The position numbers and the translations under genes are program-made. The notes beneath the pieces are model-generated. The model ran no database searches, was not told the DNA's origin, and saw only the letters and a list, made by a program, of their open reading frames with translations. A stretch of DNA of 6,060 nucleotides from Lachnospiraceae bacterium (lineage in GTDB: Bacteria; Bacillota; Clostridia; Lachnospirales; Lachnospiraceae), in assembly GCA_017959525.1 (NCBI GenBank), contig JAGDAL010000360.1, positions 1 through 6,060 of the forward strand, written 5' to 3'. Positions 1 through 6,060 of the stretch are shown piece by piece (position 1 is the stretch's first letter; each line of letters opens with the position of its first letter).

Positions 1-1151
1 GCCCACTGCAGATTATATCCTCCACAGATACCATCCACATGCAATACTTCTCCTGCAAAAAAGAGCCCCTGATGCAATGATGATTCCATCGTAATATCCG
101 CCAACTGCTGTAAGGATACACCGCCGGCAGAGGTCTGGGCTGCACCAAAACCCATGGTCTGAGAAATCTCAAAGGGAACCTCTTTGATCCGCTTTACCAA
201 TTCCTCATCGCTCATGGAGCGAAAATCTTCGTCAAATAATGCCTGAATCAAAGGATGCGGGAAAATTCCGTTAAACACATCCAACGCCGACACATTCCCC
301 AATGCTCTTCGTTCTTCCACGAAAGAGAGAATTTCCGAAACGGATGCGGTAGGCCAAAAATCCACAATCACTTCCGCCGGAATCTTGGCTGCCAAATTCT
401 TCGCAACCACATGGCTAATCTGGAAAACAGGAATTCCGGAGATTCCCTGCTTGGTAATCTGCACTTCGCCGATATCATAGTAGCCTCTGCCTTCGGCATC
501 CATCGTGGATACGGTGGCATTCACACGTGCGCCGGCAGCTGCCGTCAGCGGATGCTGTTTGCATGCAAGCGGTACCAACGCCGGAACCGGTGGAATCACC
601 TCATGTCCCAATCGTTTTGCAAAAGAATAGCCGCTTCCGTCACTTCCGGTATCCGGAGCTGCTTTACCACCGGTGCTAAGAATCACACAGTCTGCGGTAA
701 GCTCCTTATCCATACAACGAATCTGATATCCTGCGTCTGTTGCCTCAATTCCAATGACACGGGTAGACAAAAGTACCTCTACCCCAAGGCGGGCAAGCTC
801 TTTTTCCAAACAATGACGGATGGAAACCGCCTGTCTGGACATGGGGTAATAATATCCGTTCTTACAATACGGAATCACACCCATCTCACGGAATAATGCT
901 ATGGTCTCGTCCTTACCGAAAGCTTCCATGGCACGTGCTACAAAAGCAGCATCGTCACTGTGATAGGCCTCCAGGGACTGATATTCATTGGTATAATTAC
1001 AACGACCGTTTCCGGTCACTAAGATTTTGCGTCCTACTTCTTCGTTGCCATCCAAAAGAAGCACACGCGCGCCGGGATTGGTTCTGGCCGCTGCAATGGC
1101 AGCCATGCATCCGGATGCTCCGGCACCGATAATCGCAATGGTTCCACTCAT
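1..1151 (-). CDS. HI0933/BaiN/YhiN-family FAD-dependent oxidoreductase (3' end cut by window edge)
   Basis: Cytoplasmic flavoprotein of the HI0933 family (relatives: E. coli YhiN, B. subtilis YtfP, Clostridium scindens BaiN). I translated 383 complete codons with no stop; the frame runs off the left edge, probably about 25 residues short of the end. Visible are an N-terminal Rossmann FAD site GAGASG (residues 9-14) with acidic D34 ending the second strand, the family signature TGNGRCN (46-52), STGGKAAPDTGSDGSGY (159-175), TSAGGV (340-345), and the C-terminal flavin motif FAGEVLHVDGICGGYNLQWA (365-384). Two in-frame ATGs exist, at 1160 and 1151. The AAGGAG at 1163-1168 lies 2 bases from the first and 11 from the second. 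I chose 1151 because MSGTIAIIGAGASG starts as family members do. The gene begins 18 bases after the flippase stop and is probably cotranscribed. BaiN is reported to reduce bile-acid intermediates, but most members have no proven substrate, so I assign only 'flavoprotein oxidoreductase'. Confidence 0.93.
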   Translation of the reverse strand, partial: MSGTIAIIGAGASGCMAAIAAARTNPGARVLLLDGNEEVGRKILVTGNGRCNYTNEYQSLEAYHSDDAAFVARAMEAFGKDETIALFREMGVIPYCKNGYYYPMSRQAVSIRHCLEKELARLGVEVLLSTRVIGIEATDAGYQIRCMDKELTADCVILSTGGKAAPDTGSDGSGYSFAKRLGHEVIPPVPALVPLACKQHPLTAAAGARVNATVSTMDAEGRGYYDIGEVQITKQGISGIPVFQISHVVAKNLAAKIPAEVIVDFWPTASVSEILSFVEERRALGNVSALDVFNGIFPHPLIQALFDEDFRSMSDEELVKRIKEVPFEISQTMGFGAAQTSAGGVSLQQLADITMESSLHQGLFFAGEVLHVDGICGGYNLQW

Positions 1152-1162
1152 AAACACCATCA

Positions 1163-1168
1163 CTCCTT
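1163..1168 (-). promoter_or_regulatory. Shine-Dalgarno AAGGAG for the flavoprotein gene
   Basis: AAGGAG on the minus strand sits just after the tandem TAA TAA stop of the flippase gene. Spacing is 2 bases to ATG at 1160, 5 to GTG at 1157 and 11 to ATG at 1151. None is ideal; the family N-terminus favours 1151, although the GTG has a tolerable spacing. Confidence 0.6.
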
Positions 1169-1169
1169 A

Positions 1170-2825
1170 TTACATCAAATGCAGCTTCTTGGCAATGCGA
1201 ATCAAGAATACGCCCTTTGGCAAGGTACGAAGCTCGCTCTCGGTAATACCGTGCATCAAAATCATCAGCACGAAGTACACAAACATTCCTACAAGAATGG
1301 ACAAGATGGTCGCAATGGTATTGCTGGAAAGAATCAGCATTACACCCTTATATACCAACCAAACGATAAGGCCCATTCCAAGAGACGCTCCGCAAGGAAT
1401 GAAGAAGGTCTTCACCACATCTAGCGCCACGCCACTGTAACGACGCAGTGCCAAGTGATTCAAAATCGCCATCATCAATCCATAGAAGGCGTTGGCCAAA
1501 ACAACCGCATAAATATTCAAATGGAAAATCTCCAAAGCAGCTACTAAGAATACAATCTGCGCAATCAGCGCGATGCCTGCATTCCGAACCGGTACCTTCA
1601 TCCGATCGATACCCTGCAACAAGCCGTTGGACAAGGTAGACCAGGAGAAGAAAATAATCGGCAATGCACCGATCTGCATCATGTACGCACTGGTCGGATC
1701 CGTATCCTTAAACAACAACTGCATGATTGGTCCGCCAAGGACTGCCATTCCAATGGTACATGGGAATGCAATCAGCATAATAAAACGGGTGGCCAGACGA
1801 ATGCGTCGCTGCATCATCATCTCATTGCCTTCCTGGTAAGCGGCAGCCATGGACGGCACACTGGAAGCAGCCATGGCCGAAGCAATGGAAATCGGAACGT
1901 TAATCAATACGATGTACTGTCCCGCAAACACACCCCACCACTCGGAGATTTGATGTTTGTCATATCCTTGGATATTGACGATATTCTTAAATATACCCTG
2001 ATCGATAATGGCGCTGACATTGTACAAGGTGGTAGATAACAACACCGGAACAATGGTCATCACCAAAATCTTCATGATGCTAAGATAGCTCTCGTTGTCA
2101 CGATGCTTATCCCGTCGCATCTTTTTCTTCATAACCTGGCGATACACCAGAACCATAAAGGTCATAAACAGTAAGGCAACAAACGCACCTACTGCGGTAC
2201 CGATGGTACCTCCGGCGGCACCGTATGCTGCGGCGATTCGCTTAGAATCACCTAAAACGGCACCCACCTTCGCACCATAGGAAAACAGATAATATGCAGC
2301 AATGACACTCACCACCGCATTAAAAATCTGCTCAATAATCTGTGAAAATGCACTCGGCACCATGGTATGAAGACCCTGGAAGAATCCTCGCATGACACCG
2401 ACAATTGCTACTACAAAAAGCACCGGAGCCAAAATGCGAAGTGCCAATGCGGACAACGGGGTCTGCAGAATATCACCGCAGAAGAAATCCGCTCCAATCA
2501 GTACCACCACCATGGCAAGACCACCGCTAATAACGGCAAAGAGCATGGCGCCTTTAAATACGCGCCACGCATTCTTATACTCTTTATTCGCCATACGGGT
2601 AGCCACCAGCTTCGATACAGCCAGCGGGATACTGTAGGATGAAATAATCAATATGATGTTGTACACTTCATAGGCGGTTCCATAGAAATCATTTCCTGTT
2701 TTGCCAATGATATCCGTTAAGGGTGCTCGATATAACAAACCGATCACACGGCTGATAATCGAAGCAATGGCCAGGATTGATCCTTGCATCATGAAGTTGG
2801 AATCGCTTCTTCTCTTTTGACTCAT
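1170..2825 (-). CDS. MOP-superfamily polysaccharide/lipid II flippase-like membrane protein (SpoVB/YtgP type)
   Basis: Integral membrane protein of 551 residues, in the polysaccharide-biosynthesis branch of the MOP flippase superfamily (SpoVB, and YtgP/MurJ of B. subtilis; both are of similar length, 520-545 residues). Members move undecaprenyl-linked sugars or lipid II across the cytoplasmic membrane for peptidoglycan or surface polysaccharide synthesis. The first helix region carries SRVIGLLYRAPLTDIIG (25-41), a hallmark of this branch, including two arginines (R26, R33) where MurJ-like proteins keep cationic cavity residues. Further landmarks are RGFFQG (146-151), SQIIEQIFN (161-169), VPISIASAMAASSVPSMAAA (310-329) and GLLQGI (401-406). 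Hydrophobic segments run through the whole length, consistent with about 14 helices. The tail LPKG...IAKKLHLM is typical of the family. The gene ends in tandem TAA TAA. It starts 9 bases after the lipoprotein stop with only a poor GAG 3 bases before ATG, so it probably depends on translational coupling. Whether the cargo is lipid II or another glycan cannot be told from the sequence. Confidence 0.92.
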   Translation of the reverse strand: MSQKRRSDSNFMMQGSILAIASIISRVIGLLYRAPLTDIIGKTGNDFYGTAYEVYNIILIISSYSIPLAVSKLVATRMANKEYKNAWRVFKGAMLFAVISGGLAMVVVLIGADFFCGDILQTPLSALALRILAPVLFVVAIVGVMRGFFQGLHTMVPSAFSQIIEQIFNAVVSVIAAYYLFSYGAKVGAVLGDSKRIAAAYGAAGGTIGTAVGAFVALLFMTFMVLVYRQVMKKKMRRDKHRDNESYLSIMKILVMTIVPVLLSTTLYNVSAIIDQGIFKNIVNIQGYDKHQISEWWGVFAGQYIVLINVPISIASAMAASSVPSMAAAYQEGNEMMMQRRIRLATRFIMLIAFPCTIGMAVLGGPIMQLLFKDTDPTSAYMMQIGALPIIFFSWSTLSNGLLQGIDRMKVPVRNAGIALIAQIVFLVAALEIFHLNIYAVVLANAFYGLMMAILNHLALRRYSGVALDVVKTFFIPCGASLGMGLIVWLVYKGVMLILSSNTIATILSILVGMFVYFVLMILMHGITESELRTLPKGVFLIRIAKKLHLM

Positions 2826-2834
2826 AATCTCGTA

Positions 2835-3938
2835 TTAGTTCTTCTTAAACTCGTCTACTGTTGCATAAAAATTGTTATCTTCTGCATACTGGTTCTCGAT
2901 AACGCAAACCCAGGTCTGACCAGGGTTGATCTCGATTTCATTACCGGAAGCATCGAAGTAATGTGTTACTGCAGACTCCGTCTCCTTCTCCCAGGTAATA
3001 TCAATCATCTTACCGGTGGTGAAGTACTTACCTTCGCCGGATCCGTCAACCGGAATGTTTAAGTACTGGGTACCGTCATAAATAGAGCTTGGGCAGTTCT
3101 TGAAGATGACATTCTTCACAGCAACCTGCTCACCATCAATGGCATCTACCTGTGGCTTACCGAACTCATAACGCTCGTACAAACCGGTGTCTTCATTGTA
3201 GATGAAGTATGGGCTGTTATCCAAGAAGTAAGGCTCGATGACTGCACAGTCCTTGCCGTTCTCTAACTTGTTCTCTTCCTTCGCAAACTTGAAGTATCCG
3301 TTGTAACCTTCGTTATAAGTAGAACGATAGCCCTTCTTCTCCATACCCTTCTCGATACCTTCACCGGAAGCATATGCATTGTGAGGAGCGCTCTTATCGG
3401 AAGAACGGAAGAATACGGTCTCACTGACAGATCCGTCTAATCCGCTCAAGTTGTCTACAATACCGGTCTCAAGCAATGTTAATCCCTGGATACTCTGTCC
3501 GAAATGAACATAAATAGCATCATACTCGGATGCGATGAATGCATAATACGGACGGCAGCTACGTACGTTACCGATCTGCTTCAAAGCAAAAGCAGTCTTC
3601 TGGTCATAGATGGCCATCATACGGGTGATTCCACCTTCTACCGGGCACTCGTACAATACACCGGCCTGATTCAAACCATACTGTGGCAGAGCAACCTTGG
3701 TATTCTCGGTCATGATTGCTACCGGACGAAGCATGGTCTCTTCTTCAGTCTCCACAGGAAGGCCGGTCAATACACTATAGAATCCGGTATCCTCTAAGAC
3801 TTCAGGACTATTTGCCTCAACATCCTCGGTCAACTCCTCTGCAGGTGCTTCTTCCTCTGCCTTATTACCGCACGCAACCATGCTAAAAGACAGTGCCCCA
3901 ACTAAGATTGCACTTGCAATGCGTTTCCAATTTTTCAT
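2835..3938 (-). CDS. DUF3048 (YerB-like) lipoprotein
   Basis: Predicted secreted lipoprotein of 367 residues. The N-terminus has a basic start (MKNWKR), a hydrophobic core (7-21) and a lipobox-like MVAC, placing the lipidated Cys at residue 23. A Glu/Ala/Asp-rich, probably flexible linker follows to about residue 50. The N-terminal DUF3048 domain is recognisable from RPVAIM (71-76), the QYGLNQAGVLYECPVEGGITR stretch (86-106), GNVRSCRPYY (123-132) and EYDAIYVHFG (138-147). The C-terminal DUF3048 domain shows VKNVIFKN (274-281), GKMIDITWEK (309-318) and INPGQTWVCVI (337-347). The family includes B. subtilis YerB, and its biochemical role is unknown. The protein should sit on the outer face of the membrane, next in the operon to a flippase, which hints at an envelope role, but this is inference. 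It has the strongest ribosome binding site in the window (AAGGAGG, spacer 7). Its lysines use AAG 20 times and AAA twice, both AAA being in the signal peptide, suggesting higher expression than its neighbours. Confidence 0.92.
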   Translation of the reverse strand: MKNWKRIASAILVGALSFSMVACGNKAEEEAPAEELTEDVEANSPEVLEDTGFYSVLTGLPVETEEETMLRPVAIMTENTKVALPQYGLNQAGVLYECPVEGGITRMMAIYDQKTAFALKQIGNVRSCRPYYAFIASEYDAIYVHFGQSIQGLTLLETGIVDNLSGLDGSVSETVFFRSSDKSAPHNAYASGEGIEKGMEKKGYRSTYNEGYNGYFKFAKEENKLENGKDCAVIEPYFLDNSPYFIYNEDTGLYERYEFGKPQVDAIDGEQVAVKNVIFKNCPSSIYDGTQYLNIPVDGSGEGKYFTTGKMIDITWEKETESAVTHYFDASGNEIEINPGQTWVCVIENQYAEDNNFYATVDEFKKN

Positions 3939-3940
3939 TA

Positions 3941-4450
3941 CTAATCCTCCTTAGAATCTCTATCTATATGCAGCGCTTGTAGAATCTTCTCCTGACGCGC
4001 TTCCATATCCAATCGTTCTGCTTCATCCATGTGATCGTATCCCATGAGATGCAACATACTGTGAGCAATCAAAAAAGCGAACTCCCGCTTATTGCTATGT
4101 CCGTATTCTTTTGCCTGCTCCAACACCTTCGGAATGCATAAGACGATGTCACCCAACATGCATTCTCCCGTATCCGGATTAAATACATCGCTCTCATCCG
4201 TAAGCTCCGAGAAATCTCCCGGTGCCGGATAATCAATTTGTGGGAAAGACAACACATCCGTCGGACGGTCAATCTCGCGAAACTCCCGATTCATCTCATG
4301 AATCTCATCCAATCCGGTTAAGGTCAGGCTGACCTCTGCCTCGTAAGGGAAGTCTTCCTGCTTTAATGCCTCTGCAATAACCGCTTTGGCAACAGATGCA
4401 TAATCAAAAGACAGCGTTACTTCCGTTTCTTCTTCCAATAACAGTGTCAC
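3941..4450 (-). CDS. ybeY: Endoribonuclease / rRNA maturation factor YbeY
   Basis: YbeY (UPF0054) is a small zinc-dependent endoribonuclease needed for 16S rRNA 3'-end maturation and ribosome quality control. This one is 169 residues, normal to slightly long for the family. The metal-binding HxxxHxxxxxH motif is intact in HSMLHLMGYDH (H130, H134, H140). Upstream are the conserved EFREIDRPTDVLSFP (56-70), with the family arginine at R58, and LGDIVLC (99-105). The start codon is GTG at 4450, preceded by AAGGAG with a 7-base spacer. It overlaps the TGA stop of the preceding HD-type gene by four bases (GTGA), indicating translational coupling. The order phoH, HD-domain gene, ybeY is a classic Firmicutes arrangement. 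In many relatives dgkA, cdd or era follow, but here a DUF3048 lipoprotein gene follows after only 2 bases. Confidence 0.97.
   Translation of the reverse strand: MTLLLEEETEVTLSFDYASVAKAVIAEALKQEDFPYEAEVSLTLTGLDEIHEMNREFREIDRPTDVLSFPQIDYPAPGDFSELTDESDVFNPDTGECMLGDIVLCIPKVLEQAKEYGHSNKREFAFLIAHSMLHLMGYDHMDEAERLDMEARQEKILQALHIDRDSKED
3946..3952 (-). promoter_or_regulatory. Strong Shine-Dalgarno AAGGAGG for the DUF3048 gene, embedded in the ybeY 3' end
   Basis: AAGGAGG lies 7 bases before the ATG at 3938. It is formed by the codons for the last residues of YbeY (Lys-Glu-Asp), directly before the TAG stop. This is the best match to the anti-SD sequence at any start in the window. Confidence 0.85.
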
Positions 4451-5637
4451 AACAAATCTCCTTCCTGTACCAGACGCTCCCGAATCTTCAAGAATTGATT
4501 GATGCTGATTCCGGAATTGTCATACACGCCACGGCTGGAGTACTCATTCAAGGTCTGGTAAATGACCATATCCTGATTCCATTCGTTGGCCATGGTGGTC
4601 TCTCCTAAGACTTCAATCTTGGTCACCAGGGAATCTACCATATGTACAATGGCGGACTCTTTGGTACTCGGGAATCGCTCTAACGCGCCGAATTCCTCCA
4701 AGATGGTAATGACAGCAGGTGGCAAACAATGATTATACGCCGCTTTGACGCCATTTTCCACCTCCGGCTCTCCAATCACCTTGCCTAAGCGGTAATACAG
4801 TCCTCCGGCCATCGCCACCGCCTGATTGGCTCCGATTTCTCTGGCACACACCCCTGCCAAGTTAGACACCTTGCAGGCATGCTCATATTCTTTGTAAGAG
4901 AATCTGCGAATATCCTGTAACAACGGATATTCTTCATCCAACAAACTCTCATATACGCTTCGCTCTTCCCGATAATCAATCCGCAATAAGAACCGATAGA
5001 TCAAAGCCACAAACAAAAATACACCGAAACTGACGGCTCCCACCACCGGTGCGGTAGATAGCGGCATGGATAAGAACGCCAAATAATAGAATACCAAAGT
5101 TAACAGCGCATATCCACAGGCAGTTAGAATTCCAAACACCCAAGGATAGCGTCCAAAGGAACTCTTCATGGCATCCGCTACCATGGAACCGAATATAATC
5201 AGCAAAATGTAACTGAAGAATATGTAAATACCATAGTCACAGGTAATGCACATAATGCAGGTAAAATACATGCCCATGCAAACGGCCAAAGTTCCTTCCA
5301 GTACGGAGTACAAAAAGAACGGAATCAATACCATCGGAGCAAAAAAGCTCGGCACGTAGGAAAACCCAATGGTCAGGCCCCAGCAGCAGGCAACCATAAC
5401 AAAGAGCCTGCGATAACTGGTTCCATTATAGGTCAGCCCATGGGTCTTGCGTTTGCGCATCAGGCAAAACAAAAAGTATCCGAAAAACAGGATATGCATA
5501 ACCAGAAGGCAAAAGATCTCATCCCACAATATGTGATTCTTAATAGCAAAAAACAGGATACCCAAAAGACATAAAATGAAAATGCCGCCTAAATACAGCT
5601 TGCGGTAGATGGGTATTTTATCTTCACGCAATTCCAT
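4447..5637 (-). CDS. 7-TM protein with degenerate HD domain (PgpH/YqfF-related, predicted pseudoenzyme)
   Basis: Membrane protein of 396 residues in the phoH-ybeY slot normally held by PgpH (YqfF), the 7TM-HD phosphodiesterase that degrades c-di-AMP. Hydrophobic segments at about 15-33, 39-60, 77-95, 97-118, 120-157 (probably two), 165-189 and 195-216 give roughly seven helices. A cytoplasmic domain (220-396) follows. It aligns by eye with the PgpH HD domain: YEHACKVSNLAGVCAREIGA (251-270) retains the first His (H253), but where the family has LYHDIGK this protein has LYYRLGK (280-286), so the HD dyad is Y282-R283. The segment that normally follows is shortened to GEPEVENG. The HH of the next motif is FG (316-317), while D335 in VHMVDSL is kept. 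PgpH is about 700 residues; the large extracellular 7TMR-HDED domain is absent here. Hydrolase activity is therefore unlikely; ligand sensing or scaffolding is possible but is inference. The start overlaps the phoH stop (TAATG), with a weak GGGAAG before it. Confidence 0.8.
   Translation of the reverse strand: MELREDKIPIYRKLYLGGIFILCLLGILFFAIKNHILWDEIFCLLVMHILFFGYFLFCLMRKRKTHGLTYNGTSYRRLFVMVACCWGLTIGFSYVPSFFAPMVLIPFFLYSVLEGTLAVCMGMYFTCIMCITCDYGIYIFFSYILLIIFGSMVADAMKSSFGRYPWVFGILTACGYALLTLVFYYLAFLSMPLSTAPVVGAVSFGVFLFVALIYRFLLRIDYREERSVYESLLDEEYPLLQDIRRFSYKEYEHACKVSNLAGVCAREIGANQAVAMAGGLYYRLGKVIGEPEVENGVKAAYNHCLPPAVITILEEFGALERFPSTKESAIVHMVDSLVTKIEVLGETTMANEWNQDMVIYQTLNEYSSRGVYDNSGISINQFLKIRERLVQEGDLL
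4458..4463 (-). promoter_or_regulatory. Shine-Dalgarno AAGGAG deciding the GTG start of ybeY
   Basis: AAGGAG lies 7 bases before the GTG at 4450, inside the last codons of the upstream gene. It supports initiation at GTG. The resulting N-terminus (MTLLLEEETEVTLSF) leads into the first family strand at a normal length. Confidence 0.8.
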
Positions 5638-6060
5638 TATTTCTTCCCAGCCTTATTTTTCTTATTCTGCAAGCGTTCCTGCTTCTTCTCATATTCCTCA
5701 TAAGCAGTCACAATCTTTTGTACCAATGGGTGACGAACCACATCCGCACCGGTTAAGTTACAAAAGGAGATATCCTCCACTCCGTGAAGAACCTTGGTCG
5801 CAATATCCAACCCGGAAACCTGATCCTTCGGCAAATCCTTTTGGGTCTGATCGCCGGTAATGACACATTTGGAACCGAATCCGATTCGGGTCAAAAACAT
5901 CTTCATCTGTGCCGGCGTGGTATTCTGTGCTTCATCGAGAATAATAAATGCATTATCCAGTGTACGTCCACGCATGTAGGCAAGCGGTGCCACTTCGATT
6001 AGGCCTTTCTCCATATTCCGCTGGAAGCTGTCCGCTCCCATAATCTGATACAATGCGTCA
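5637..6060 (-). CDS. phoH: PhoH family ATPase, C-terminal part (5' end beyond window)
   Basis: C-terminal part (about 140 residues; the family is usually about 320) of PhoH, a cytoplasmic P-loop NTPase (PhoH/YbeZ) related to helicase cores and tied by conserved synteny to YbeY and RNA metabolism. The reading frame is open to the right edge. The first visible residues are [12 protein letters not shown], so the true start and the Walker A motif lie outside. Seen here are [12 protein letters not shown], the Walker B segment FIILDEAQN (from 5948 downward), the conserved [19 protein letters not shown] stretch and [10 protein letters not shown]. After YEEYE the protein ends in a Lys-rich tail ([16 protein letters not shown]), possibly for nucleic-acid contact (inference). 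A TTG at 6053 would be an internal codon and is not a credible start, because family-conserved sequence continues upstream of it. The TAA stop shares its last A with the ATG of the next gene. Confidence 0.96.
   Translation of the reverse strand, partial: DALYQIMGADSFQRNMEKGLIEVAPLAYMRGRTLDNAFIILDEAQNTTPAQMKMFLTRIGFGSKCVITGDQTQKDLPKDQVSGLDIATKVLHGVEDISFCNLTGADVVRHPLVQKIVTAYEEYEKKQERLQNKKNKAGKK

Noticed and set aside
255..896. 213-residue open frame on the plus strand
   Set aside because: It lies wholly antisense to the flavoprotein gene, which has continuous family motifs on the minus strand. The plus-strand product is Arg/His/Cys-rich with no recognisable domain and no SD-like context.
1152..1169. 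Possible terminator or promoter between the flippase and the flavoprotein genes
   Set aside because: The gap is only 18 bases, holds the SD for the next gene, and shows no hairpin with a T-run.
1830..1890. Short direct repeat containing GCAGCCATGG-like units
   Set aside because: It is explained by the Ala/Met/Ser-rich membrane segment of the flippase (about residues 310-330) and is not an independent repeat element.
896..2642. Several plus-strand open frames of 60-140 residues across the flavoprotein and flippase genes
   Set aside because: They overlap one another in different frames and mirror the codons of the real minus-strand genes. Their low-complexity compositions are typical of antisense shadows.
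3504..3797. 97-residue plus-strand open frame inside the DUF3048 gene
   Set aside because: It is antisense to conserved DUF3048 motifs and has no independent support.
4069..4272. 67-residue minus-strand open frame within ybeY in another frame
   Set aside because: It is an out-of-frame shadow of ybeY, rich in Arg and Ser, with no family resemblance.
6051..6053. TTG as a start codon for a short PhoH-like protein
   Set aside because: Family-conserved residues (Asp-Ala) continue in frame upstream to the window edge, so this is an internal Leu codon of a truncated view of phoH.

Overview
This window is a compact, single-direction stretch of a low-to-middling GC Firmicutes chromosome. The family content and phrasing of the proteins (PhoH, a 7TM-HD relative, YbeY, a DUF3048 lipoprotein, a SpoVB/MurJ-type flippase, and an HI0933/BaiN-type flavoprotein) fit a Clostridia member, most likely Lachnospiraceae. 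That placement is inferred from gene families and was not searched.

All six genes lie on the minus strand, so transcription runs from high to low coordinates. In order of transcription: the C-terminal part of phoH (enters at the right edge, ends 5637); a 396-residue 7-TM protein with a degenerate HD domain (5637-4447); ybeY (4450-3941); a DUF3048 (YerB-like) lipoprotein (3938-2835); a polysaccharide/lipid II flippase-like MOP transporter (2825-1170); and an HI0933/BaiN-type flavoprotein (1151 down to the left edge, missing only its last residues).

The junctions are all tight: 1-base overlap (TAATG), 4-base overlap (GTGA), then gaps of 2, 9 and 18 bases. No intergenic space is large enough for a conventional promoter plus terminator, and I see no terminator hairpin, RNA gene, repeat array, insertion sequence or CRISPR. 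The whole window therefore reads as the middle of one operon whose start and end lie outside it.

Functionally the upstream part is the familiar RNA/ribosome-maturation block (phoH, HD protein, ybeY). The downstream part is envelope-related (secreted lipoprotein, flippase), followed by a redox flavoprotein. The most interesting item is the HD protein. It occupies the slot where Firmicutes usually carry the c-di-AMP phosphodiesterase PgpH (YqfF). Here it has no large extracellular domain, and the HD metal-binding dyad is replaced by Tyr-Arg, so it looks like a pseudoenzyme. The rest of the window is well-conserved core genome rather than an accessory island.
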